From: Symbiodinium natans | Lineage: Eukaryota > Sar > Dinophyceae > Suessiales > Symbiodiniaceae | DNA length: 64,000 nucleotides | Direction: 5' to 3' | NCBI GenBank assembly: GCA_905221605.1 | Contig: CAJNDS010000646.1 | Location: 419,397-483,396 of the forward strand | In this document: in pieces, positions 47,034 to 56,400 of the stretch | Numbering within the stretch: the first letter of the stretch is position 1 | How the letters are laid out: each line of letters begins with the position of its first letter | The notes under the pieces: model-generated | Told to the model about the DNA's origin: nothing | Seen by the model: the letters and a program-made list of their open reading frames with translations, nothing else | Databases searched by the model: none | Translations under genes and position numbers: made by a program

Positions 47034-50000
47034 TGATTGTTGCTGCGCTCTCTCCCTCAGGTCTAAAGCAAACTGCAATCGCAAAGCTCATGGTATGAAC
47101 CAGTACGATGAATGCAAGTTTGCGAAAGAAGCACTGGTCAAGCTGAAACTCTCTCGGGTTCAAGTCGCTACGCTTTCGGGCTGGAGTGGTCCCTCTAGTG
47201 CGCTGGCAAAACTCACAGTCAGACATGTATGGTGCGTGTCCCTGCATGTAGTGCTGAAGCTCTGCCTGTTTACTACGCACATTGTCACCAATGATTCCCT
47301 CTTCAGTGACTAACTCAAACTGCTGTTGTGGCTGTCGCGTATCGGGCTCTTTTCTCTCGTCTTGGGACAAAGCTGCAAGGATTGGATTGAGCTTCTCCGT
47401 GCTCCCTTTCAGGGAGACGTGGAGCGAGAACGATCGCGCTCTTGGCGATCCCGGCGACGCCTGACAAGTTCCATGAATGCAGCCGACGGCGCGCCACTCC
47501 ACGGAATTGGAGTTTCGGGCGTGCGTTGTTCGGGCCGCGGAACTGGAGGAGGCGGAGGTATCGGAAGCGCCAGCCTCGGCGCGACCGACCTCGCAGCCTG
47601 TATGTCCTGCGACCTTGCTCGGCGCCGATCCTCGTATTGTTGGCCAGTGAGGACTCCCGCCTCGAGCTGAGCGCGAAGGCTCATTGTGTTGAATGGCCTT
47701 CCTACCGGTATCAATGTCCCCGCTTCTCCTGTTTCCATCGTTTCTGCAATCCTCATCACCGTACTGGAGAGGTCGTTGGCGGCTTCCGGGGGTGCCAAGC
47801 TGACCGGCAGTTGGGCATGGTCCTTCGCCTGCATCCGCAGGAAGCTCTCCCTCAAAGGTCCGAGGGCTTGCAGCCCTTCTGCGGTGTGGCCTGGTGTGCT
47901 CAGATGCAGCTGCAGATACGGACCACGATAGCCCAGGTTGGAAAATGATTCCCGCCATGGAGGTGTCACCCGGAGAGTGCTCTTCGCATGCCTGGGCTGG
48001 GGGCCCCGGCGGTGCTCCGTGTACACTGCTGTCGGGCTGACCGGTTCCCCCGGCGGTTGCATCATGGAGATAGGAGGATCCTTCGGATGTGGTGGGGTCG
48101 ATGGAGCCGGAACCTCCGTGGTTGGCCTCCATTCTCCCCAATCCTCGTCGGACTCGTCTATCTCCACCACCACTGTCGATGGTCCTGGTCCTGGGCTCGG
48201 AGGTGCTGCTGCGGTTGTTTCCTTCGGGATCGGCTGAGGAAACTCGCTCGGTCCCAATGCAACCACTGAGCGAGCCTTGCCTTCTGTCACTCCAAGTTCC
48301 AGCTGCTCTGGTTCGGCAAGAGCTTCCTCCCATGTGGCCCAATTCACTGGGTTCTGCGTCACGCGGAGGCCCTCCTTGGAGATGACGTGCGTGAAGCCCT
48401 GCATGTTGGCTTCGTGTGGTTCGCTCATCAAATGGGCTTCGGTGACATACTTCTGGCACAAGAGGCAATACAGCGTCACCGGCGTGTCCGGTGGGTCGCT
48501 GTCTCCCGGAGCTTGTGCTGTCCACGCTCCTCCAAATCGACGAGCAATCCACGTCATCCATCCTGTCGACGCCCAGCGCCGTTTTCCTCTCCGTGTTGGC
48601 GCTGACGATCCCGGCGTGGGGCCGGATGGCTCCCGAGGATCGACTCCCATGGTCGATTGGTCCACATGGTCCGGCAGCAAATTCCGAACCGGCCTCATGG
48701 CCTTGCCCTTTTCCTTGGATTTGATCTTCGGCGTCGGCTTCATCAAGACTATGGCGGGTTCCTCGGCTGGAGCCTCTGAGATCGAAGGATCCGTTTGGAA
48801 TTCCCTCACCCCAGTGTGGGACGACGGTGCCTCTGCCGCTTCCGTCTCTTCCATGATGTACTCTATCGAAGGCGATGAGGTCGAAGGGTCCAGCCTTGCC
48901 GAATCCCCTTCCGGGTCCAGATCCATCTCGTCCCCTCCAGTGGACTCCGCCTCGGCATACGTTGCCTGGAGTTCCTCTCGGAGATTCTGTGGAAGCTCTA
49001 TGCCATGCTGCGCGGCGTTGGCCTCCAACAATATCAATCTCCTGCGTCTCGCCCCCTGGCGCATGCCTTCCAACTCTTGAATGCTCCGTTGCATCGTTGT
49101 ACTCGGATCCATAGCGGCGGTCTCCTATCTGTCCTACTCTAGGAAAACTTCGCCTCTTTGAGCAATCCAAGCTGCCAATCTCAACCTCATCAGGGAAATC
49201 TTCCAAGCAAGCACGACAGACAACTGTTTCCCTACCATGCTCATGCACAAGACGCTCAACTGCTGGTGTGGTGCTGTTGTCCTGTTGCTTGTGTGAGATA
49301 ACGCTGCTGTCATTTTCAAACACAAGACGCTCGACTGCTGGTGTGGTGCTGTTGTCCTGTTGCTTGTGTGAGATAACGCTGTTGTCTTTTTCAAACACAA
49401 GCCGCTCGACTGCTGGTGTGGTGCTGTTGTCCTGTTGCTTGTGTGAGATAACGCTGTTGTCTTCACTATAAATCAAGCGCTCATCCCTACCAAGCTCACG
49501 AACAATTGGCATATCCACATGACTGAAAAATTGAAGTTGATCCCTCGCAGAGCCGGAAACGTCACCAACTGTCCTTAGTCTGTCCTTAGCCTCGCCTTGG
49601 TCCAGGTCAACATGTTCGTGGCTCGTCTGAAGCTCGCAATCAACTACCTCATCAAGACATGAAACATCCAGCAATTCGGGGTCTTCGGGCTCAACACACA
49701 CTCTCACAGAGCTGCGATGACCTCGATTCGAAGTCGAACGATGAAAATCACGACTCGAAGACGACTTGCGAGACCGACTTCGACGAAACTGTTCCGTTTT
49801 TGCGATCAAATCCTGCGGTTTCAGCGCTAAAGGATGGTCATTCCGAACTGACGCAAGCCAACTAACTGAAGCAAACATGGTTGGTCTCAGCGTTACGCCG
49901 TGCTTTCGGACGGTAATTACGCCCTGCTGGTCGCACATTGCTGGTTCCCAACCTCCATTCTGACAAAGCAAGTTGATGTTCAGCAGATTGTGCTTGATCT

Positions 50001-51840
50001 GATCGGAAATGACGGCTTCAAACCTAGCCCTACACATGTACACAGCGTCACCCTCATGCTCAGAACTGCTCTTCAATGATGCTGGTGTGGTGGTTTCAAA
50101 GCAAACTTCCACCAAAACATGTGTTGATCCGCCAATCTCAACGGAATCTCCTGTCGCAGTCTCCGCATACGATTTCGGGCGTCCTTCAAGCCATGCAAGG
50201 ACCTTCACATGATCACTCTCAAGCGTCTCTCTCGTGATGATGTGGAACGAACTACCAGAGTCAATCAACCAGTAAACGCGATCATCTGAAGGAAAACTAA
50301 CCACCTGGTTCGTGAGCATCATACCAAAGTGATATCCCTCCAGAAACGTCTTGATTGATGACTGTGCTTTTCCACTACCCTTGGTTGTGGGTTGCGCTGC
50401 TGCTTTCGCCGATGTAGACGATGAAGACGATGGTGCCTCTGGCTGCGTCGTAACGGCCTGGCTCGTCGCCGCTGCGGCTTTGTCCTTCGGTGGTGCCCAG
50501 CAGTCGCGTGCCCAGTGTCCAGTCTTCCCGCAGTTCCGGCAGACATCTGTCTTCTTCGCTTCTCTGCTCTTGCTCCGAGCTCTGTCTCCTTTTCCGCCTT
50601 GGTCATCTTTCTTATCCTTTCCTTTCGCTTTGCCACCCTTCAGTCCCTTTTCTCCTTTCTCGCCTTTGTTACCCTTGTTGCCCTTGGAGCCTTTGTTGCT
50701 CTTGTCTCTGTCGCCCTTTCCGCCCTTGCCACCCTTGAAGGCATTCGCATACCCGGATGCTCCTTCTCTCTGGAAGTCCATCACACGAAGCTGCTCGTCG
50801 TAAAACTGCAAACCAGTCATCAGCTCACCCATGCTCTTTGTTGAGTGAAGGAGGAGGAGATATCTCTTGGTCTCAGAATCCAAGTGCTTCATCAGACACA
50901 GGACTCCCTCTTGTTCTCCGATGAGCAACTCCGGGAAGCGATGCTTCACCTGCGCCCCAAACTTGAGAAGCTCGGTGGTGTACCACCTGGCGACATCAAG
51001 TGGTCGCTTGAGATGCTTTGGTGGCACCAGGCCTAACGCCTGTTCGCGGAGGGCCTGTCCCTCCACTCTGGAGCGAACTGACAATTCGTTGTTCAACGAG
51101 CGCCAGAGTTCGTATCCGGCACTTGCACCCATTTGTTTCACCTCGATGAAATGCACCAAATCTTGCCCACGTTGGAACTTGCTCATGGACTGACGAAGCA
51201 AAAACCAAAGTTTGGTTGACCGGGCTGCTTTCCCGGCTTCAAGCCTCACTTGCAAGACTTCCACATTGCTACTGATCGCTTCTTGCAATTCCGTAGCGTA
51301 GCGGTCGTCGAGCAAACAAAGCCAACTCGTAAGTTCGTCTCTGTAGGCTGTCCAAACTCGGATTTCAGCATGTCTGCTCGTCATGGACGCATAGTTCAGC
51401 TGAGACAACTGTGGAATGTAACCCTCTGCTCTCTTGTTTCGTACACCAGAGTCTACTTCCATATCCACAGGAGTCGATGCATTCGCAGGTGCTGCTGAGG
51501 GGTTTCCTCCAGGGGTAGGACTCGTCGACGATGAGGTTGTAGCTGTTGCATTCTGTGCATTGGCAGCATTCGCACTTGCAAGCTGCAGTGCTTGTGTAAG
51601 CATGGCACTCATCTGTTGAAGTTGAGCTGCCTGCTGTCGGATCTGCTCGTCCTGCGCTTGCAGCATTGCTCTCGTGGAGTTCATCTGTTGAGCTACCCCA
51701 GGTGCAACGGGCAACTGCGTATTCGGAACTTGAAGGGGATCTTGTGGTGCTGTCTGAGGGTGTTCCCATCTGGTAGAACTGAGGTCCAAACGAAGACCTT
51801 CCACGTTCTCTTCTCCCACGGGCACTTGGTGACCTTGCAC
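46900..51840 (-). CDS. Copia element A: gag, zinc knuckle, protease and start of integrase
   Basis: A long open frame (1646 codons from the GTG at 51840). Gln/Ala/Ser-rich start with a coiled-coil-like QAQDEQIRQQAAQLQQM; a gag-like helical region (about residues 150-350); a collagen-like Lys-Gly stretch (GGKGGKGDRDKSNKG); the knuckle CRNCGKTGHWARDC (C434, C437, H442, C447); and a protease with WLIDSGSS (Asp527). Three 25-residue repeats follow at 49250-49475. From about 49130 to 47420 the frame runs open through what looks like an inserted gene read in another frame. Then come the pre-integrase finger HYMQGHAPYMSDCEFC (from residue 1530) and the first integrase Asp (1568). An upstream ATG at 51928 is in a different frame (MDNGEERVPGRDRSPRG), so the real start may need a frameshift or splice. 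Confidence 0.85.
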   Translation of the reverse strand: MQGHQVPVGEENVEGLRLDLSSTRWEHPQTAPQDPLQVPNTQLPVAPGVAQQMNSTRAMLQAQDEQIRQQAAQLQQMSAMLTQALQLASANAANAQNATATTSSSTSPTPGGNPSAAPANASTPVDMEVDSGVRNKRAEGYIPQLSQLNYASMTSRHAEIRVWTAYRDELTSWLCLLDDRYATELQEAISSNVEVLQVRLEAGKAARSTKLWFLLRQSMSKFQRGQDLVHFIEVKQMGASAGYELWRSLNNELSVRSRVEGQALREQALGLVPPKHLKRPLDVARWYTTELLKFGAQVKHRFPELLIGEQEGVLCLMKHLDSETKRYLLLLHSTKSMGELMTGLQFYDEQLRVMDFQREGASGYANAFKGGKGGKGDRDKSNKGSKGNKGNKGEKGEKGLKGGKAKGKDKKDDQGGKGDRARSKSREAKKTDVCRNCGKTGHWARDCWAPPKDKAAAATSQAVTTQPEAPSSSSSTSAKAAAQPTTKGSGKAQSSIKTFLEGYHFGMMLTNQVVSFPSDDRVYWLIDSGSSFHIITRETLESDHVKVLAWLEGRPKSYAETATGDSVEIGGSTHVLVEVCFETTTPASLKSSSEHEGDAVYMCRARFEAVISDQIKHNLLNINLLCQNGGWEPAMCDQQGVITVRKHGVTLRPTMFASVSWLASVRNDHPLALKPQDLIAKTEQFRRSRSRKSSSSRDFHRSTSNRGHRSSVRVCVEPEDPELLDVSCLDEVVDCELQTSHEHVDLDQGEAKDRLRTVGDVSGSARDQLQFFSHVDMPIVRELGRDERLIYSEDNSVISHKQQDNSTTPAVERLVFEKDNSVISHKQQDNSTTPAVERLVFENDSSVISHKQQDNSTTPAVERLVHEHGRETVVCRACLEDFPDEVEIGSLDCSKRRSFPRVGQIGDRRYGSEYNDATEHSRVGRHAPGGETQEIDIVGGQRRAAWHRASTESPRGTPGNVCRGGVHWRGRDGSGPGRGFGKAGPFDLIAFDRVHHGRDGSGRGTVVPHWGEGIPNGSFDLRGSSRGTRHSLDEADAEDQIQGKGQGHEAGSEFAAGPCGPIDHGSRSSGAIRPHAGIVSANTERKTALGVDRMDDVDCSSIWRSVDSTSSGRQRPTGHAGDAVLPLVPEVCHRSPFDERTTRSQHAGLHARHLQGGPPRDAEPSELGHMGGSSCRTRAAGTWSDRRQGSLSGCIGTERVSSADPEGNNRSSTSEPRTRTIDSGGGDRRVRRGLGRMEANHGGSGSIDPTTSEGSSYLHDATAGGTGQPDSSVHGAPPGPPAQACEEHSPGDTSMAGIIFQPGLSWSVSAAASEHTRPHRRRAASPRTFEGELPADAGEGPCPTAGQLGTPGSRQRPLQYGDEDCRNDGNRRSGDIDTGRKAIQHNEPSRSARGGSPHWPTIRGSAPSKVAGHTGCEVGRAEAGASDTSASSSSAARTTHARNSNSVEWRAVGCIHGTCQASPGSPRARSFSLHVSLKGSTEKLNPILAALSQDERKEPDTRQPQQQFELVTEEGIIGDNVRSKQAELQHYMQGHAPYMSDCEFCQRTRGTTPARKRSDLNPREFQLDQCFFRKLAFIVLVHTMSFAIAVCFRPEGESAATIRQHRILPPPPLPPPPPPPLPLPPPSPPASLFHLPPPPPPPPPLL
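47409..49112 (-). CDS. 567-aa ORF nested in copia A, same strand, other frame
   Basis: Complete open frame with its own ATG at 49112, preceded by an in-frame stop 12 bases upstream, and ending SRSTSP. It lies +1 relative to the gag-pol frame, which also stays open. Composition looks like genuine protein in this frame, while the gag-pol frame across it is rich in Gly, Arg, Ser and His like a shadow. Visible features: a basic N-terminal helix (GARRRRLILLEANAAQHGIE), acidic and proline-rich linkers, a possible C2H2-type zinc finger YCLLCQKYVTEAHLMSEPH, EIDESDEDWGEW, PPPPPVPRPEQRTPETP, and an Arg/Ser tail RRRRDRQERDRSRS. Such fingers with RS tails occur in RNA-binding or splicing proteins, but I do not recognise the family. 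It separates the protease from the pre-integrase finger, where copia elements normally have no such gene, so it is probably a captured or inserted sequence. Confidence 0.6.
   Translation of the reverse strand: MDPSTTMQRSIQELEGMRQGARRRRLILLEANAAQHGIELPQNLREELQATYAEAESTGGDEMDLDPEGDSARLDPSTSSPSIEYIMEETEAAEAPSSHTGVREFQTDPSISEAPAEEPAIVLMKPTPKIKSKEKGKAMRPVRNLLPDHVDQSTMGVDPREPSGPTPGSSAPTRRGKRRWASTGWMTWIARRFGGAWTAQAPGDSDPPDTPVTLYCLLCQKYVTEAHLMSEPHEANMQGFTHVISKEGLRVTQNPVNWATWEEALAEPEQLELGVTEGKARSVVALGPSEFPQPIPKETTAAAPPSPGPGPSTVVVEIDESDEDWGEWRPTTEVPAPSTPPHPKDPPISMMQPPGEPVSPTAVYTEHRRGPQPRHAKSTLRVTPPWRESFSNLGYRGPYLQLHLSTPGHTAEGLQALGPLRESFLRMQAKDHAQLPVSLAPPEAANDLSSTVMRIAETMETGEAGTLIPVGRPFNTMSLRAQLEAGVLTGQQYEDRRRARSQDIQAARSVAPRLALPIPPPPPVPRPEQRTPETPIPWSGAPSAAFMELVRRRRDRQERDRSRSTSP
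49250..49475 (-). repeat. 75-bp tandem repeat (three copies) in copia A
   Basis: Three in-frame copies encode DNSVISHKQQDNSTTPAVERL and four more residues, 25 residues per unit, just after the protease. A related HKQQRSVERE string recurs near 45560-45600 in the pol part. Confidence 0.9.
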
Positions 51841-51947
51841 CAGAAAGCCCTGTGGAACTCAGGCTGCTTGCACTGCGGCCTCTCGGAGAACGGTCTCGTC
51901 CAGGCACACGTTCTTCACCATTGTCCATGCTGGAGCACGAAGCTCCG

Positions 51948-52258
51948 CTCCAGCTTCAAACACTGTCTGCCAGACATGGGAAAACAAAGGTGCTTCAGGT
52001 GAAAACACTCAGCCATGGAACTTCTACTCCTAAACACTGTGGGTAGGTTCCTAGCACCTCTTAGGTGCTCTGCTGGAGCTCTGTGCAAACCTAAACTGGC
52101 TTGAGTCACTTCTAGTCATCAAATACCAGGTCACAAACAGGAAACGAGTTCCGACAAACGAGTTTCGAGAAAACGAACAGAAAACGATTCTTCTGTTTAA
52201 AACAAGGTCTCACCAAGCCAAAACAAATCTGCACTGCCTGACATGTCCTCGTGCCTAT
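51948..52258 (-). repeat. 310-bp direct repeat, copy 1 (next to copia A gag)
   Basis: Begins ccagcttcaaacactgtctg and ends catgtcctcgtgcctat on the + strand, and matches 52814-53121 almost base for base with a few indels. It lies about 20 bases from the ATG at 51928 on the minus strand, the place of a 5' LTR or leader for element A. Confidence 0.85.
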
Positions 52259-52813
52259 GCTTGGGTCACATGATGCTGACAACCTCCGGCGAGGTTGCTG
52301 CAGTGTTCGCTTCCACAGGCACAGGGCGAGGAGAGCAAGAAAAACAGCCATTCTGTGAGAAGTGTCAGGCCATTCCAAGTTAAAAACTGACCAAAAATGT
52401 TCAATGTTTTGGTTGGCCACCGAGGCCGCACGAGCAAGCCGGATGGCGTCAAGAAAATGAGTAGGGGGGAGGTCCGGCTAAATTCTTGATAGTGCCCAAG
52501 TGTCTGTGTGCCCTGCAGCGTGATGCCTAGGAACGTATTCAGGCTGGCTGGGCAAGCCTGGCCGTTTCCACGTCCGTGTGCTTAGTAGCTGCGGCCCATG
52601 CCTGCAAGGCTTCTTGGAAGGCTTGGCCAGTGACTTGTGGCAGTCCACTGCGCGTCCATCACATATTTGAAACTCGTGGCACAGCTACGGGGGCCTAAGG
52701 GACCTTAGGTCAAGACTACACTCAACCCTCACAGCACGAAGTGCGGACTCTTTTCACTGCGCTGTTCACAGCTTCTCGAGCTCCGCTCGTCTTGAGCCAA
52801 TGCGAGTACGGCT
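52259..52813. other. Spacer between the two 310-bp repeats
   Basis: About 555 bases without a recognised gene. With the flanking direct repeats it has the outline of a miniature terminal-repeat element, but it equally could be a tandem duplication of a leader segment. Confidence 0.4.
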
Positions 52814-53121
52814 CTCCAGCTTCAAACACTGTCTGCCAGACATGGGAAAACAAAGGTGCTTCAGGTGAAAACACTCAGCCATGGAAATTCTACTCCTAAA
52901 CACTGTGGTTAGGTTCCTAGCACCTCTTAGGTGCTCTGCTAAGCTCTGTGCAGACCTAAACTGGCTTGAGTCACTTCTGGTCATCAAATACCAGGTCAAA
53001 CAGGAAACGAGTTCCGACAAACGAGTTTCGAGAAAACGAACAGAAAACGATTCTTCTATTTAAAACAAGGTCTCACCAAGCCAAAACAAATCTGCACTGC
53101 CTGACATGTCCTCGTGCCTAT
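52814..53121 (-). repeat. 310-bp direct repeat, copy 2
   Basis: Same orientation as copy 1 and about 865 bases from it. It ends about 250 bases before the start region of copia B, but in the orientation that fits element A. Confidence 0.85.
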
Positions 53122-53476
53122 ACTTCACACTCACAGCAGACAACTCATGTGCACCGGGAAGCCTATCCTGTGAGAAGGCGGATCCGGACTCATCAGGCTT
53201 GGAAGCAGTCAGTTCAGCGGCTGTTGAGGCACTTTGGAGCCCGGGCAAGGTGGTTTGTCTGGAACTGGATTGGTTGTGACCGATCTTGGAGGAATACGGT
53301 GCTTGGTAGAGTCAAACTAAGGTTCTTCAGAAGCCTGGACCATCTGGTGTTGGTGAGAGAACCAGTGGAGCTCATGTGAGGAGTCCAAGAGGTGGACGAG
53401 AGCGTGGAAGCTCTGTGCCCATCATGGATGCTGAGAAGGCGAAGGGTAGACCCTTTTCCGGGTCAACCCACTGTGG

Positions 53477-56400
53477 GTGCAAGGTTTGGCACAAGGAAGC
53501 CAACCTGTGTATGGCCCAGTGCCCAGAGGTCGAACTCCCGCCAGAAGCCCTCATGGGGTAGCGACTAGAGCACCCCAACAGACAATGGGAGGCCCTTCGT
53601 TTCCCCCTGGTTTGCCTCAGCAAGCGGTAGGAAGTCCTTCGTTACCACCAGGACTATCCACTGGACCTCCTCAACCTGTGGTGACACCATCACAAACATC
53701 ACCCGACGTGCAAGGGTTGACGAGACAAGTGCGAGAATTGGAAAGCATGATGCAGCAACTGGTTGTGCAGCAACAGCAGTTTATGCAAACGATGACTTCG
53801 TCCATGGTGCAGCAACAGCAGCAGCATCAGCAGTGGATGATACAGCAGCATCAGCAACAGCAGCCACAGCAACAGCAACAGGTGAATCCCCCCTTACCTC
53901 AGGATGGTGTTCCTGAGAACATGCCCAGTTCTTCTTCGGGATGTCAAGGTGCATCGCCAGTGGGTACTCCTGCGAAGGGGACCCAGCTTTTTCGGATGGC
54001 GAGCCCAAGTCCCCCACTGAGACCTCCACCTCTGGAGCAAGAAAGGGAAAGGGATGTGTTTGCTCGATCGGACAAATGGTTGCCCAGTTTGCCGACCATT
54101 GACTTTTCGTCTTGGAAGGATCGCATCTCTGAAGCTCTTGGATTCTTGACCTGGATGGAGAAGCTGACCAGTTGGGTTGGTTTGGGTTCAGAAGTGTTTC
54201 CCAATGAGCTCATGCATGCGGTGAAGACTCAAGAAGAGTCTCGGCTGAAACAGGATCGACTTACTGTGGAGCAACAGAAGAGGTCGACGAGGCTGATGCA
54301 CATCCTGCGACAGACTTTTGCAAATCATGAGAAGAGTTCTCTGATTTTGCAGACATATGTTGAAAGTGAGAGCACTTATCAACAATCTGGTTTTGTGGCT
54401 TTGAGATTGCTGGCGAAGGAGTTTTGCCTGAAGTCGCGAGCTGAATGCCTGTTCTTTCGGTCGCAGCTGGTGAATCAAACCGTGAAAGCACCCAGTATTC
54501 CGGAGATCATTCGAAAGATTGAGCATGAGTTGAACAAGTACACCAAGCTGCTCAATAGTCTTGATCCCGATGTGCATGCTGGTGGTTTGCAGATCCAAGA
54601 AGCGGATTCGGTTATGGTTTTGCTGCGCAGTTTGCCAGATCGGGGTAGAAGCCATTGCTTGTTGCATGGCGATAGTGAATCGTTTGAAGATCTGAAAAGA
54701 GTTGCTCTGAAGTTTGAGGTGCAACAAAGGGTGTGGTCAGAAGCCCCTGGCACGAAGCTTCAACCTTTTCGAGATCCCAATGAGGGAAAGGGCAACGAAG
54801 GAAAACCAAAAGGCAAAGGAAAGGAACAGAAAGGCAAGCGCGAATCAAGCAAAGGTGCTGGCAAACGAGCTTCAAGCCAGAACAAGAAGGATGTGGAGTG
54901 CTATGTGTGTGGTGGAAAGGGACATTATGCCCGCGATTGCTGGTATAAGGAGGGAGATTCAGGCAAGAAGCCCAATTCCCCCAATGCTAAGGCGAAAGCC
55001 AAGGCAAAAGGAGATCCCAAGAAGAAGCCCGAAAAGGGAAAGCCCAAAGGAAAAGGCAAAGGAAAGGGGAAGACAGTTGCTGAAGTCTCCCAAGAGGGTG
55101 AGTCGAGTGACTACCAGCTAACTGGAGGTGAATGGAATGAACCTGAGTCAGAGGCCCGAGTGGAATCTGTGTTGCAACCTCTGGAAGAATTGCTCGATGA
55201 AGTGAGAAAAGAGTGGATTCCCCGGAGTACTGATGAGATAGATTGGTCATGGGAAGTTGAGACGAGAGTCCGGATTGCCGAGTTGGAGCATCGGATCTCT
55301 ACCGATTTATCTCAGATGTTGCCATCTAAGTCAGTTCGGTCTTTGATGAAACCTCCGATGAATCAAGTCAAAAGCATGGAAAAGGATGATGCAAGCAAAT
55401 GGTGGTTGATTGACTCAGGAGCATCGGTGACTGTGATTGCGAAAAGATACTTGGATGAGTTCCAGATTTTGGATCGGAAGGCGTTGGGACCTAATGAGAG
55501 GTACTCAGCAGCCAACGATACCCCGGTGAATGTCTTCGAGCGAGTTCGCATCCGAGCCTTGCTGCCTATGTATGAAGGAAAGCAGTATCTTGGTTTGACA
55601 TCGGTGTGTGTGACTGGAGTTGTAGCAGATGTGGCTCACAACATCTTGAGCACCGAGCAGATGGTGAATACTGGTTGGGAAGTGAAGTTCACTCGAAGAG
55701 AGATTTCGCTGCGACACGAGAAGAAAGGAGTCATGGGATATGGAGTATCCTGGGCTGGATGTCCTTGGATCTACCTGCAAGGTGATGCTGGAAAGCGAAA
55801 GAAAGTAACCTTTGGAAGAACTGAGGTTCGACCCATGGATGTGGATGATGGCCAACGACCGATGGAGGTTGATCAGATGCAGTCAGTGCAGTCAATGACC
55901 AAGAAAAAGCAAGAAGAAATGGAGCTGCATCGGATGCGAGGCCACATTCCTTTTTCGTCCGAATGTCCTCATTGTCGGATGACAAGAGGAACAACCCAGC
56001 ATCGTCGGACCAAGGATGCTCAAGACCGACCCGTGGCGTTGCAAGCAGATTTCTGCTTCATCAACCTGGTAACTGGTACTTTTGCGAAAGACCAGCCGAC
56101 GGCTCCCAACATGAAAGTACTGGTCATGACTGAAATGTCAACCAGAATGATTGGATGTCTGTTGGTAGGGACCAATGCTGACAATACCTCCAGCTGGATT
56201 CGTTATTGGATGAATGCTTTCGGACTGGACATTGCAGGGTCTGCTGTACTGTTGAGGACAGACAGCGAGACAGCGGTGAGCGCCCTCATCAAGAGAGCCA
56301 ATCTGGGGATTAGGATTGTGACCCAAAGAGCACCTCCGCAGGGACATGAAGCGGTTGGTGGTGTGGAAAGGGCAGTGAGAACACTCAAGGAGTTGTTCAG

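Larger units (their letters stand above)
44334..52258 (-). mobile_element. Ty1/copia retrotransposon A, 3'-truncated
   Basis: The order of domains on the minus strand is gag, basic Lys/Gly linker, zinc knuckle, protease, pre-integrase finger, integrase, reverse transcriptase, which is the Ty1/copia order. The element is cut by the gap at 44333, so RNase H and the 3' LTR are missing. Its left-hand 310-bp repeat copy (51948-52258) abuts the gag start and may be the 5' LTR or leader; no TG...CA ends were found. Confidence 0.85.

Noticed and set aside
52259-52813. Small gene between the 310-bp repeats
   Set aside because: Only short open frames without any motif; they partly translate the repeat itself.
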